This document shows, piece by piece, positions 25,391 through 35,309 of a stretch of DNA of 64,000 bases. Origin of the DNA: Tannerella serpentiformis. GTDB lineage: Bacteria > Bacteroidota > Bacteroidia > Bacteroidales > Tannerellaceae. Where the stretch lies: the NCBI RefSeq assembly GCF_003033925.1, contig NZ_CP028365.1:310001-374000 (forward strand), read 5' to 3'. The first letter of the stretch is position 1. Each line of letters opens with the position of its first letter. A program made the position numbers and the translations under genes. Under the pieces are notes generated by a model that did not search any database, was not told the DNA's origin, and saw only the letters and a list, made by a program, of their open reading frames with translations.

Positions 25391-28300
25391 GTGTGCCCAA
25401 TCATCGGGCAAGCCTCCTACACACGATACACGGATATTAAGACCCTCAAGTACATATTCATTGCCCTACTGGCCGTCGCGTTGCTACTCTACGGACTCCC
25501 CGTAGTACTCGTGCATGTGCCTGCGGTTCAGCGACACCTCGCCAAAGGGGCCTCACACCTGCTGACGGCTAAGCTCGGGGCACCGGTGAAGCTCGGCGAG
25601 GTCGATATCACCTGGCCCGACGGGCTGACGCTTCGCCATGTCGCCATCGACGACCTATCGGGCCGTCCGCTGCTTCGTGCCGACCGACTCTCGGGCGGTA
25701 TCGATCTGGGTGCGCTCTTGCTCGGGCAAGTCCGTTTTACCTCCGCCCGACTCATCGGCTTCGACATCCAACTCCGGAAAGCGAACCCCGACAGCCCGCT
25801 GAATGCCCAATTCATCTTCGACGCGCTTGCCTCGAAAGACACTACTTCGACCGGCGGCATCGATTTGGCAATCCGCGGCATCCGACTCTCCCGCGGACGA
25901 ATGAGTTACGACGTAGGTCGCGACAAACCACTCGCCGGCCGATTCGATGCCACCCACCTCCGCGCCGACGACATCGACGCAAAAGCTACGCTTCACGAAC
26001 TACACGGCGACCGGCTTCGTGTCGAAGTGCACCGTTTACGATTCCGCGAGCGATCGGGATTGGAGATCCGCCATCTGTCGGGCAACCTCCGCAAGCTCGG
26101 GAAGCAGCTCGAGCTTCGCCATCTCCTACTCCACCTACCGCGCACTTACCTACACATCGCCGTAGCAACTACCCGCCTGCCTCTCGACTCGGACGACACA
26201 CCGATCCGCCTCAACCTCCAGCCCTCGGAGGTTTGCCTCGCAGACCTCGGAGCATTAGTGCCCGCACTCAGCGATTTGCCTGAGACATTGCGCGTAGCAG
26301 CCACCGTGTCCGGGACCTTAAACAATCCCGTGCTCGATAAGCTATCGGTGAGCCAAGGTGAAGCGCTATCGCTCACTGCACGGGCTGCGCTTCGCGACGT
26401 GCGTCATGCACAACGTCTCTACATGGATGGTCGCGTGTCCCGCCTACAAGTCACCACGGCCGGTGCCGGCATGCTCCTCCGGCGGTTAGGTGACGATCCG
26501 TCCGCCGCACTCCCTTCGGTCATTGAGCGGTTAGGCACGCTACACTTCTCGGGGGAAATCTCCGGCTTCCTGGACAAGCTCGTCGCATACGGTACGCTGA
26601 ACTCCGACGTGGGCCGACTTGCCATGGACATCATGATCGGGCGAGACCGGAGCCAACGGATAGCCACGTCGCTACAAGGACGGATAGAGTCGTCCGATCT
26701 GGACATGCATCGCCTCTTCGATGAGGGCAATGCATTCGGCAACGTACGTTTCAGCGCAGAGCTCGACGCGTCACAGCCCACGGGCGGCGATCTGGCAGGC
26801 ATCGTCCGCGCGCGAATCGACCGGCTGGAGTACAACCAATACGGATATGAGAACATCGAGCTCGACGGCAGCTTCCGACCGCGCGAGTTTCGTGGCAGCG
26901 TACGCATGGACGATCCGAATGGCAGCCTACATGCCGACGGCCTATTCCTGAGCAACGGCGCAGCGTCCGCGTTCGACTTCACAGCAATCGTCCACCATCT
27001 ACGCCCCGATCGACTTCGTCTAACTGACCGCTACGAAGAGCCCGACCTTAGCTTTGCCATCCGCAGTAACATCACTGGTAACAGCCCAGACAACTTTCGT
27101 GGCACGGTCTGCATCGACGCCCCTGTCTTCCGCACCCGCACCGATAGCCTCGCGCTCCGATCCGTCTGCATTGAGGCTGACGGCCAACCGTCCGACCGAC
27201 GTATCGCAGTGCACTCGGAGCTCTTAGATGGAGAGCTGCGCGGTGCCTTCGCTGTGGCTGACCTTCCCGTGGCACTCCGTGAAGTGATGCACACCTGCTT
27301 ACCGTCCGTTTTTGAAGCACCCGCCAAACGAACTGCCACCGCCGGTGAGTCGCCACGCTTCTCCCTGACTGCGTCGGTGCGGAACACGGAAGTACTCTCG
27401 CGCCTACTCGGACTGCCCGTCACCGTCGTGGAGCCAGCCACCATCGCCGCAGATTATGACGGCCGCACGGGGCGTGTACATCTCACGGCAGACTTGCCCC
27501 ACTTTCTGGCGGCTGGATCCACCTTCCGCGCCGGAAAGCTCACTGCCGACAATGCCGACGGCCCAGTACGCGTGCAGATTGAAGCCGATCGCATGCAGCA
27601 AGAAGGCAACTTGAGCCATATCCACGTAGAAGCGGAGGCGGAAAGCGACCGGTTGAAGACGCGCTTAGCCTTCCGCTACCCGGAGGCCGGCGTAGATCTG
27701 GCGCTATCGGCCGCCACGCGGTTCAGCATGCACACTGGCGCGGACGGTCGACAGGCATTGCTGGCCGACATCGATCTGGAGCCGAATCGCCTCGTCATCC
27801 GCGACTCCACCTGGCAGACGGAGCCGGCTTCCGTGACCATCGACGGCCGCGACATCACTATCCGCAACATCCACTTAGCCAACGGCTCGCAATACTTGCG
27901 CATCAACGGTCGACTCTCCGAACGCGATCCACAGGAGACGCTCCTACTCGACCTGAACGACCTCGAGCTACGCGACATCTTCCGCATCGTCGACATCCCC
28001 GTGCTACAGTTCGGAGGCCGCGCCACGGGTACTGTCCGCCTGAACGACCTCTACGGAAGCCGCATCATCAGCACCGACCTGGACATTCGTGACTTCGCCT
28101 TCAACGACGTCGTACAGGGCCGCCTTAATCTCTTCAGCGCGTGGGACAACGCCCGAAACGGTATCCTCATGCGCGGTACGATCTTCAAAGACTCCACCAC
28201 CTTCACCGACGTCAACGGCTACATCTTCCCCGTGGGCGACAGTGCCGGTCTGGCGCTCCAATTCGACGCCCACAACCTCGACGTGGGCCTACTCCGTCCC

Positions 28301-29869
28301 TATCTCGACGCCTTCACGCATACCCTCGATGGACGCGCCACGGGGCGCATGCGCCTCTATGGCACCTTCTCCGAAATCAACTTCGAGGGTAGCGCCATGA
28401 TCCGTGATGGACGTATCGGCGTGGACTTCCTCAACACGGTCTACAGCTTCAACGACTCCGTACGCCTCACCCCGACCGCCATTGAAGGCCGCGCTATCAC
28501 CCTCACAGACCGCAACGGACACACCGGCACGCTGGACTTCACCGTCCGACACAACCACTTGGAGAATTTCGCCTTCCAAGCTGACATCGCCGCCCGCAAC
28601 CTGCTCCTCTACGACGTGCCCCGCAAGATGAACCCCCGCATTTATGGCTCCGTCAGCGGCACCGGAACGGCTCGCCTCCGCGGTACAGAGCAGCTGATCG
28701 ACATCGACGCCGCCGTCACCACCGACCGTCAGACGGCCATGAGCTTCGACTTTAACTCCGCCTCCTCGGCTGAAGATTACGGCTTCATCCGCTTCCTCCC
28801 CCCCGTCCTGACGGACACCGCCCTTGCCCTCCGCCCCCCGCTCATCGTGCCCACAGCGGACGACGACGCCACCGAGATCCGTATCAACATCACCACCGAC
28901 ATCACCCCCGACGCCACCTTCGAACTCGTCATGGACCCCATCGCAGGCGATCGCATCCGCGGTAACGGCACCGGAAACCTACAAATCAAGTATTCCACCA
29001 ACGCCGACTTGGGCCTGTACGGCACCTACACCATCCGCGAGGGCAACTACAACTTCAGCCTCGAGCAAGTGCTCCGCAAGGAGTTCCGCATCCGCGAGGG
29101 CAGTCGCATTGACTTCCGCGGCAACCCCACTGATGCCCTGCTCGACCTCAGCGCCGTCTACGCCCTCAAGGCCGACATCGAGGACCTGGACGAGCGGCTG
29201 GCCAGCGAAAGTGGCTCCCAGCGCACCATCCCCGTCAACTGCATCCTGCGCCTCAACGGCCGCCTCACCTCGCCCGCCATCGCCTTCGACATGGAGTTCC
29301 CCAACTCCACCGGCGAGCTGGCCCGACAGGTGCGCGCCTTCATCGGCACCGAGGACATGATGACGCGACAAATCATCTACCTCCTCGCCATCGGCCGCTT
29401 CTACACGCCCGGCTATTCCGGCAACGGCTTCCGCGCCGGCGAGCTCAACGCCGTGGCCTCGTCCGCCCTCTCGGCGCAGCTCTCGGGCATCCTCAGCAGC
29501 CTGACCGACAAAGTGCGCATCGGCACCAACATCCGCACCCAGCAAGACGGCACCAGCGACAGCGACACGGAAATGGAAATGCTCCTCTCCGGCCGCCTGC
29601 TCAACAATCGCCTCCTCTTCAATGGCAACTTCGGCTACCGCGGCAACTACATCCAGCGCAACGCCTTCATCGGCGAGTTCGACCTCGAATACCTGCTGGG
29701 CCCCACCGGCGACATCCGCCTCAAGGCCTACAGCCACGCCAACGATCTCTATCGTTACAACTTCAAATCGCTCACCCGCCAAGGCGTCGGCATCCTCTTC
29801 CACCGCGACTTCACCTCGCCTGCGGAGCTGATCCGCCGCCGTTCACTGCGCCCCGTTCAGTCGAAGTAG
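25391..29869 (+). CDS. tamB: TamB/translocation and assembly module family protein
   Basis: 1492 residues. An N-terminal membrane anchor (about residues 18-38, YIFIALLAVALLLYGLPVV) is followed by a very long beta-rich body with an AsmA-like start and the conserved C-terminal TamB (DUF490) domain (about 1050-1492, with GTYTIREGNYNFSLEQVL and RQIIYLLAIGRFY). TamB proteins span the periplasm and bridge inner and outer membranes; they are linked to outer-membrane protein assembly and, in recent work, lipid transport. No ATG is near the expected start: the frame opens with GTG at 25391, 19 bp after a good -7 box, so GTG is the likely start. Confidence 0.9.
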   Translation: MCPIIGQASYTRYTDIKTLKYIFIALLAVALLLYGLPVVLVHVPAVQRHLAKGASHLLTAKLGAPVKLGEVDITWPDGLTLRHVAIDDLSGRPLLRADRLSGGIDLGALLLGQVRFTSARLIGFDIQLRKANPDSPLNAQFIFDALASKDTTSTGGIDLAIRGIRLSRGRMSYDVGRDKPLAGRFDATHLRADDIDAKATLHELHGDRLRVEVHRLRFRERSGLEIRHLSGNLRKLGKQLELRHLLLHLPRTYLHIAVATTRLPLDSDDTPIRLNLQPSEVCLADLGALVPALSDLPETLRVAATVSGTLNNPVLDKLSVSQGEALSLTARAALRDVRHAQRLYMDGRVSRLQVTTAGAGMLLRRLGDDPSAALPSVIERLGTLHFSGEISGFLDKLVAYGTLNSDVGRLAMDIMIGRDRSQRIATSLQGRIESSDLDMHRLFDEGNAFGNVRFSAELDASQPTGGDLAGIVRARIDRLEYNQYGYENIELDGSFRPREFRGSVRMDDPNGSLHADGLFLSNGAASAFDFTAIVHHLRPDRLRLTDRYEEPDLSFAIRSNITGNSPDNFRGTVCIDAPVFRTRTDSLALRSVCIEADGQPSDRRIAVHSELLDGELRGAFAVADLPVALREVMHTCLPSVFEAPAKRTATAGESPRFSLTASVRNTEVLSRLLGLPVTVVEPATIAADYDGRTGRVHLTADLPHFLAAGSTFRAGKLTADNADGPVRVQIEADRMQQEGNLSHIHVEAEAESDRLKTRLAFRYPEAGVDLALSAATRFSMHTGADGRQALLADIDLEPNRLVIRDSTWQTEPASVTIDGRDITIRNIHLANGSQYLRINGRLSERDPQETLLLDLNDLELRDIFRIVDIPVLQFGGRATGTVRLNDLYGSRIISTDLDIRDFAFNDVVQGRLNLFSAWDNARNGILMRGTIFKDSTTFTDVNGYIFPVGDSAGLALQFDAHNLDVGLLRPYLDAFTHTLDGRATGRMRLYGTFSEINFEGSAMIRDGRIGVDFLNTVYSFNDSVRLTPTAIEGRAITLTDRNGHTGTLDFTVRHNHLENFAFQADIAARNLLLYDVPRKMNPRIYGSVSGTGTARLRGTEQLIDIDAAVTTDRQTAMSFDFNSASSAEDYGFIRFLPPVLTDTALALRPPLIVPTADDDATEIRINITTDITPDATFELVMDPIAGDRIRGNGTGNLQIKYSTNADLGLYGTYTIREGNYNFSLEQVLRKEFRIREGSRIDFRGNPTDALLDLSAVYALKADIEDLDERLASESGSQRTIPVNCILRLNGRLTSPAIAFDMEFPNSTGELARQVRAFIGTEDMMTRQIIYLLAIGRFYTPGYSGNGFRAGELNAVASSALSAQLSGILSSLTDKVRIGTNIRTQQDGTSDSDTEMEMLLSGRLLNNRLLFNGNFGYRGNYIQRNAFIGEFDLEYLLGPTGDIRLKAYSHANDLYRYNFKSLTRQGVGILFHRDFTSPAELIRRRSLRPVQSK

Positions 29870-29920
29870 GCGCCCCTCAGCGTATCGTGAGTTTGATACG
29901 GAGGCGATCCACATCCGGCC

Positions 29921-30175
29921 GATTTCCTGAGGAAATGAGCCGAAAAGTTTTGTGGCGGCCGATTTCCTGAGGAAATGAGCCGAAAAAGTTTTGTGGCGGC
30001 CGATTTCTCAAGGAAATGAGCCGAAAAGTTTTGTGGCGGCCGATTTCCTGAGGAAATGAGCCGAAAAGTTTTGTGGCGGCCGATTTCTCAAGGAAATGAG
30101 CCGAAAAAGTTTTGTGGCGGCTGATTTCCTCAAGGAAATGAGCCGAAAAAGTTTGTGGCGGCCGATTCCCTTGAG
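29921..30175. repeat. Tandem array E, 40/41-bp unit, 6-7 copies
   Basis: GATTTCCTGAGGAAATGAGC or its variant GATTTCTCAAGGAAATGAG starts at 29921, 29961, 30002, 30042, 30082, 30123 and a decayed 30164. Each unit carries a TTTCCTGAGGAAA palindrome, CCGAAAAG and TTTTGTGGCGG. The variant unit keeps self-complementarity. The array is bracketed by GTGAGTTTGA (29887) and its inverted relative TCGAACTCACG (30187). It lies between tamB and the PDZ gene. Confidence 0.93.
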
Positions 30176-30272
30176 GCAATCGTTCGTCGAACTCACGCAT
30201 TATTTGTGCTACAAAGGCCAACACGCCTATCCGATACGTAGAAAGGTTCGTGGACGCATTTCCGATTGGCTA

Positions 30273-30280
30273 TATCTTTG
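30273..30280 (+). promoter_or_regulatory. Predicted -7 box for the PDZ-mutS2 unit
   Basis: TATCTTTG followed by CCGCCG matches TAnnTTTG; 69 bp before the PDZ gene ATG. Confidence 0.55.
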
Positions 30281-30349
30281 CCGCCGTTAAGCGCGTCGCA
30301 AAACGCAGTCACATTTTTTTATTCCCAATAAAACAAGTAGTAAGTAAGT

Positions 30350-31777
30350 ATGAAGTTCCTTCTCTGTTCGATCCTTTTGGCTTGTACCGCATGGATCACC
30401 ACGGCACAAGAACCCCAGAGCTGCCGCCTGGGATTCAGTTACGAATTCAGCAACAACAAAAACTGGGGGAAAGACAAACCCGTCATCATGAAAGTCTACC
30501 CCAACTCGCCGGCCGAAAAAGCAGGCCTAAAGCAAAACGACATCATCGAACGCATCAATGGCGCTCGGATCGAAGAGATCTCACCCGACGACGTCGACTC
30601 GCTCATCTCCGACCCTGAAGTGCGCGAAGTGCGCCTCACCATCCACAACTTCAGCAGCAACAACCGCGAGGTGACCCTCGAGAAAGAGTGCACCTCCGCC
30701 CTCTCACTTGGCGAAGAACAGCTCGCCACGGCCTTCTCCATGTACAGCGTCGAGAGCACACACGACCGCCTCTTCATCTGCCCCTTCATGACCAAAACGA
30801 CCGATGCCGCAGTCGACTTTTCGCAGTTCACTACCTTCGACTTCACCGACACCGACGACCACACGATCTCCAAGATCGAATCCGTCATCAACAACGTCCT
30901 CAAAACCGAACTCACCAAGAAGGGGCTCCGCCAACAATCCATCAAGCCCGACTTCACCATCCAGACCTATTACAAGTTCAACAAGAACCCCAACTTTAAG
31001 AAGAAGAGCCGCGAGACCGCCGAACAGTCGCCCACCTTCCGCTACGACATCACCCGCGACCGCGTCACCAAATTCCCCTTCTACGACGCCAACACCCCCG
31101 AAAGCGAAGCCGAATACATCCTTCAGTTCGGTATCCGCTTCATCGATCAGCGCTACGTCCGCGGCCGCGTCCTCTGGGAGTGCGAAGCCAACGAACTGAT
31201 GAGCAGCCCCTACGCCGTCGATGAGTACGCCTCGATCCACATCCCCCTCATGTGCATGCAGTTCCCCTACGTCAAGTACGAGCGCAACGCCCAGTTCATC
31301 CTCACCAAAAATAGCCACAACTACACCGGCATCCGCTACAGCATCTATGAGCTGAACAAGGTGGTCGACGTGGACTACGGATCGCCCGCCTCCAAAGCCG
31401 GCATCCAGCGCGGAGACATCATCGACCGCATCAACGGCAAGCGTATGGATCACACGGCCGACGAGTTCACCGCCGCCTATCGCCAGTTCATCACCAACAC
31501 GCTCAAATATCGCGACAGTGGCACCCGCTTCACCAACGCCAACGGCTTCCCCAACTGCATGTTCTGGGACAAGTTCAAGTACCCCCAGATCGCCAAGATC
31601 TTCGAGACCGATAAGTATATGACCGCCTTCTCCTACCTCTACTTCTTCGCCCCCTACGTCAACCCCGAAGGCACCGGCGCCAACGTCTGCATCCTGCACC
31701 TGCGCCGCGGCACGGAGAAGTTGGAGTACATCATCCGTCCTGAGCTGCGCTCCGAAAAGACGATCGAACTGAATTGA
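30350..31777 (+). CDS. Secreted protein with two PDZ domains around a DUF4136-like domain
   Basis: 475 residues with a cleavable signal peptide (1-19, ending TTAQ). Two PDZ-like domains are visible: the first (about 25-110) with NSPAEKAGLKQNDIIERING, the second (about 340-400) with GSPASKAGIQRGDIIDRING. Between them (about 135-300) is a segment FSQFTTFDFTDTDDHTISKI ... AEYILQFGIRFID that resembles DUF4136, a domain of envelope lipoproteins. No protease catalytic domain is present, so it is likely a binding or scaffold protein in the periplasm or on the surface. Its stop overlaps the TTG start of mutS2 (TTGA). Confidence 0.75.
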   Translation: MKFLLCSILLACTAWITTAQEPQSCRLGFSYEFSNNKNWGKDKPVIMKVYPNSPAEKAGLKQNDIIERINGARIEEISPDDVDSLISDPEVREVRLTIHNFSSNNREVTLEKECTSALSLGEEQLATAFSMYSVESTHDRLFICPFMTKTTDAAVDFSQFTTFDFTDTDDHTISKIESVINNVLKTELTKKGLRQQSIKPDFTIQTYYKFNKNPNFKKKSRETAEQSPTFRYDITRDRVTKFPFYDANTPESEAEYILQFGIRFIDQRYVRGRVLWECEANELMSSPYAVDEYASIHIPLMCMQFPYVKYERNAQFILTKNSHNYTGIRYSIYELNKVVDVDYGSPASKAGIQRGDIIDRINGKRMDHTADEFTAAYRQFITNTLKYRDSGTRFTNANGFPNCMFWDKFKYPQIAKIFETDKYMTAFSYLYFFAPYVNPEGTGANVCILHLRRGTEKLEYIIRPELRSEKTIELN

Positions 31778-34290
31778 ACTACGTGATTTATCCGGAAAAC
31801 TTTGAACATAAACTCGGCTTCGACAAGATCCGCGAACTGGTCGCCGCGCAATGCCTCAGTTCGCTGGGTCGCGAGCAAGTAGAAGCGATTCGCTTCTCGG
31901 CCGATGCGACGGTCGTAGCCGAAGAGTTGGAACAAACAGGCGAGTTTGTCCGCATTTTGCAGGGGGAGCGTGCTTTCCCTGCAAATTATTTTATAGACGT
32001 CCGTCCCACCCTCAGCCGCATACGGCCCGAAGGCACCTTCGCCGATGAGCCGGAGCTGTTCGACCTCAAACGCTCGCTGCAGACCATCGTCGACATCACG
32101 CGCTTCTTTCGGCCCGTGGACAAGAGCGACGACGCCCAGCCGGAGTATCCCGTGTTGGCCGCAATGGCCGGCCGAGTGCCCGTCTTCCCACAGCTCGTGC
32201 GCGACATCGACGCCATCCTCGACCGCTACGGCCGCACGAAGGATAGCGCCTCGGCTGAGCTGGCCCGTATCCGCCGCGACATGTCGGCCGTCTCGGGCAG
32301 CATCTCCCGCAACCTGCAGTCCATCCTCCGCTCGGCGCAGGCTGAAGGCTGGGTGGATCGTGACACGGCGCCCACCATGCGCGACGGCAGACTCGTCATC
32401 CCCGTAGCCCCCGCCTTCAAGCGACGAATCCGCGGTATCGTGCACGACGAATCAGCTACCGGCAAGACGGTCTACATCGAGCCCGAAGCCGTCGTCGAAG
32501 CCAACAATCGCATCCGCGAACTCGAAGCCGAGGAGCGACGCGAGATCGTCCGCATCCTGACCGCCTTCACCGACGTGCTCCGCCCACTCGTGCCGGACAT
32601 CATCCAGTCCTACGAATTCCTATCCGTCATCGACTTTATTCGTGCCAAAGCCCGCTTCGCCGAAAGCATCGGCGCCATCGTCACGCTGCCCCAAAACGAG
32701 CCGCTGATCGACTGGCAGGAAGCCGTTCACCCCCTCCTACTCCTCGCCCACCGCAAAGCCGGCAAAGAGGTCGTTCCGCTCGACCTCTCCCTCGATCGCG
32801 ACCGCCGACTGCTCATCATCTCCGGCCCCAACGCCGGAGGGAAATCCGTCTGTCTGAAGACCGTCGGACTGCTACAATACATGCTCCAATGCGGCATCCC
32901 CATTCCGCTCCACGAGCACTCCCGCACGGGCATCTTCGAGCGTATCTTCATCGATATCGGCGACGAACAGAGCATCGAAAACGACCTCAGCACCTACAGC
33001 TCACACCTGACGAACATGAAGTACTTCGTCCGTCACGGCAACGAGCGCACGCTGCTGCTCATCGACGAGTTCGGTAGCGGCACAGAGCCACTCATTGGCG
33101 GCGCACTGGCCGAGGCGTTGCTCGAGCGCTTCAACCGTCACCGCGCGTTCGGCGTCATCACCACGCATTACCAGAACCTCAAGCAGTACGCCGAGGATCA
33201 CGAGGGCGTCGTCAATGGCGCCATGCTCTACGACCGCAACCTCATGCAGCCGCTCTTCCGCCTCTCCGTCGGCCATCCCGGTAGCTCATTCGCCATCGAG
33301 ATCGCCCGCAAGATCGGCCTGCCTGACGATGTCATCGCCGAAGCCTCCGAAAAGGTGGGCAGCGATTACGTCGACATGGACAAGTATCTCCAGGACATTG
33401 TCCGCGACAAGCGTTACTGGGAAAACAAGCGACAAAACATCCGCCGCCGCGAGAAGCAACTCGAGGAGCTGGTCGCGCGCTACGAACAAGATCTCGAGTC
33501 CGTGAACAACCAACGGAAGGCGATTATCGGTGAGGCCAAAGAGGCCGCACAACGCATCGTCGGCGAAGCCAATGCCCGCATCGAGAATACGATCCGCGAG
33601 ATCCGCGAGGCGCAGGCCGAGAAGGAACGCACGCGTGCCGCACGCCGCGAACTGGACGCGTTCAAAGAGACCGTCAGCCAAACGAACGAAGACGACGAAC
33701 GCATCGCCCGCAAGATGGAGCAGGTGCGCCAACGTCAAGAGCGGCGCAAGGAGCGCAAAAGCAAGAAGCAGTCGCCCACTGCAAGCAATCCCTCTGCCGC
33801 TCAGCCAAAGGCCGAACGGCCACTGGCCACGGGCGACGCGGTGCGCATGAAGGGCCAGACGGCCGTCGGAAGCGTCTTGGAAATACAAGGCAAGCAGGCC
33901 GTCGTAGCCTTCGGGACGATCAAGAGCACCGTCGCCACGGAGCGCTTGGAGCGCGTCGACCAGGCCGCCCTGAAGCGTGCCACGACGCGCAGCGCCACCT
34001 TCCTCAGTGCACACACGGCCGATGCCATGCACGAGAAACGCCTGCATTTCCGCCAGGAGATCGACCTCCGCGGCATGCGTGGCGACGAGGCGCTGCAAGC
34101 TGTCACCTACTTCATCGACGACGCCATCCAAGTCGGCGCCGACCGCGTCCGCATCCTTCACGGCACGGGCAACGGCATCCTCCGCCAGCTGATCCGACAG
34201 TACCTCCCGACCGTCCCCGGCGTCGCCCACTTCGCCGACGAAGACATCCGCCTCGGTGGCGCCGGCATCACCGTCGTGGATCTCGAGTAG
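31774..34290 (+). CDS. mutS2: MutS2 family ATPase/endonuclease
   Basis: 838 residues. Walker A GPNAGGKS (351-358), Walker B LLIDEFGSG (about 429), the MutS-family STYSSHLTNM stretch, a long coiled coil (about 520-665) and a C-terminal Smr nuclease domain (about 763-838, EIDLRGMRGDEAL and HGTGNGILRQ). MutS2 acts on branched DNA and, in other bacteria, on collided ribosomes through the Smr part. The start is taken as TTG at 31774, overlapping the upstream stop; GTG at 31783 is an alternative. Ends 70 bp before a strong bidirectional terminator. Confidence 0.95.
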   Translation: MNYVIYPENFEHKLGFDKIRELVAAQCLSSLGREQVEAIRFSADATVVAEELEQTGEFVRILQGERAFPANYFIDVRPTLSRIRPEGTFADEPELFDLKRSLQTIVDITRFFRPVDKSDDAQPEYPVLAAMAGRVPVFPQLVRDIDAILDRYGRTKDSASAELARIRRDMSAVSGSISRNLQSILRSAQAEGWVDRDTAPTMRDGRLVIPVAPAFKRRIRGIVHDESATGKTVYIEPEAVVEANNRIRELEAEERREIVRILTAFTDVLRPLVPDIIQSYEFLSVIDFIRAKARFAESIGAIVTLPQNEPLIDWQEAVHPLLLLAHRKAGKEVVPLDLSLDRDRRLLIISGPNAGGKSVCLKTVGLLQYMLQCGIPIPLHEHSRTGIFERIFIDIGDEQSIENDLSTYSSHLTNMKYFVRHGNERTLLLIDEFGSGTEPLIGGALAEALLERFNRHRAFGVITTHYQNLKQYAEDHEGVVNGAMLYDRNLMQPLFRLSVGHPGSSFAIEIARKIGLPDDVIAEASEKVGSDYVDMDKYLQDIVRDKRYWENKRQNIRRREKQLEELVARYEQDLESVNNQRKAIIGEAKEAAQRIVGEANARIENTIREIREAQAEKERTRAARRELDAFKETVSQTNEDDERIARKMEQVRQRQERRKERKSKKQSPTASNPSAAQPKAERPLATGDAVRMKGQTAVGSVLEIQGKQAVVAFGTIKSTVATERLERVDQAALKRATTRSATFLSAHTADAMHEKRLHFRQEIDLRGMRGDEALQAVTYFIDDAIQVGADRVRILHGTGNGILRQLIRQYLPTVPGVAHFADEDIRLGGAGITVVDLE

Positions 34291-34359
34291 GGGAAAAGAA
34301 AAACGATTTCCGACCAGCCCCAATCGGTCATTAGCCGACCGGGCACACACCATAAAACG

Positions 34360-34410
34360 AAAAGTCCTCCGGACGACGAGACCTTAAAGTCTTGCGCCCG
34401 GAGGACTTTT
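34360..34410. terminator. Bidirectional terminator between mutS2 and the M48 protease gene
   Basis: AAAAGTCCTCCGG (34360-34372) pairs perfectly with CCGGAGGACTTTT (34398-34410), with ATTTTTCGTTTTT on the plus side and an A run giving U residues on the minus side. Confidence 0.85.
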
Positions 34411-34430
34411 CATTTTTCGTTTTTCGTTTC

Positions 34431-35222
34431 TCAGTTCTTTCTCCGCTTGTATTTCTCCATTTCTGGCAGATAGCGGCGGATGGCAGCGATACGCGTCTCG
34501 TCGCTCGGGTGTGTGCTAAGCAGCTCGGGCACGCTCGACCCACCCTGAGACATGCGTTGCCAGAAGCCCACAGCCACGTTCGGGTTGTAGCCCGCCATGG
34601 TCATAAACACCAGCCCCATATAGTCGGCCTCCGACTCGTGCTTGCGTGAGAAGGGCAACATGACGCCCACCTGCGTTCCGAGTCCGAAGACCGTGGAGGC
34701 GAGCTGCTGCGTAGCGGCCGACTTCTTACTCAACGCCGCGCCGAGGATGGCCGCACCATATTGTGCCACCAGTTGTTGGCTCATGCGCTCATTGCTATGC
34801 TTGGCCACAGCGTGCGCCACCTCGTGTCCAAGCACCACGGCCAAGTCGTCGTCCGTCGGTGTCAGGTCGAGGATCCCCTCGTAGACCACGATCTTCCCGC
34901 CCGGCATGCAGAAGGCGTTGTGCTGCTTGTCCTTGATCAGGTTAAACTCCCAGCGGAAGTTCTGCAACTCGCTCTCCATGCCATTTTGGCGCAGATATTC
35001 CTCCGTAGCTGCGGCAATGCGTCGGCCGACGCGTACGACCTTTTCGGTTTTCGCCTTGTCGCTCGATTTGACCGCCGTTTTCATGTAAGCGTTGTACTGC
35101 GACAGGCTGGCCGTAAGCAGCTCCGAGTCGGATACGAGCAGCATCTGCCGCCGACCTGTCAGGGGGACAACGCTGCACGCCGCCACAACGAGCAGCATGC
35201 ATAATCCAATGATCTTTTTCAT
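34431..35222 (-). CDS. M48 family metalloprotease, lipoprotein
   Basis: 263 residues. Lipobox LVVAAC gives Cys16 as the lipidated residue, so the enzyme is membrane-anchored in the envelope. The zinc site is complete: HEVAH (His133, Glu134, His137) and the third ligand in HESEADYMGL (Glu196 or 198). The layout corresponds to Oma1/LoiP/YcaL-type quality-control proteases. Single gene with its own -7 box; terminator shared with mutS2. Confidence 0.95.
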   Translation of the reverse strand: MKKIIGLCMLLVVAACSVVPLTGRRQMLLVSDSELLTASLSQYNAYMKTAVKSSDKAKTEKVVRVGRRIAAATEEYLRQNGMESELQNFRWEFNLIKDKQHNAFCMPGGKIVVYEGILDLTPTDDDLAVVLGHEVAHAVAKHSNERMSQQLVAQYGAAILGAALSKKSAATQQLASTVFGLGTQVGVMLPFSRKHESEADYMGLVFMTMAGYNPNVAVGFWQRMSQGGSSVPELLSTHPSDETRIAAIRRYLPEMEKYKRRKN

Positions 35223-35248
35223 TTCCGTGTCTATTGATTAGTTCGCCG

Positions 35249-35256
35249 CAAAAGTA
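35249..35256 (-). promoter_or_regulatory. Predicted -7 box for the M48 protease gene
   Basis: Minus strand reads TACTTTTG, a match to TAnnTTTG, 27 bp before the ATG. Confidence 0.6.
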
Positions 35257-35309
35257 CGCCTCCGCAGGAAAGAGCCGGAAAAGGTTCGTCTCCCCCTGCT
35301 CAATAATGC

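Noticed and set aside
33286-34353. 355-residue frame opposite mutS2, and similar frames opposite tamB and the PDZ gene (28979-29803, 30704-31699)
   Set aside because: Antisense shadows; the plus-strand genes have diagnostic motifs throughout.
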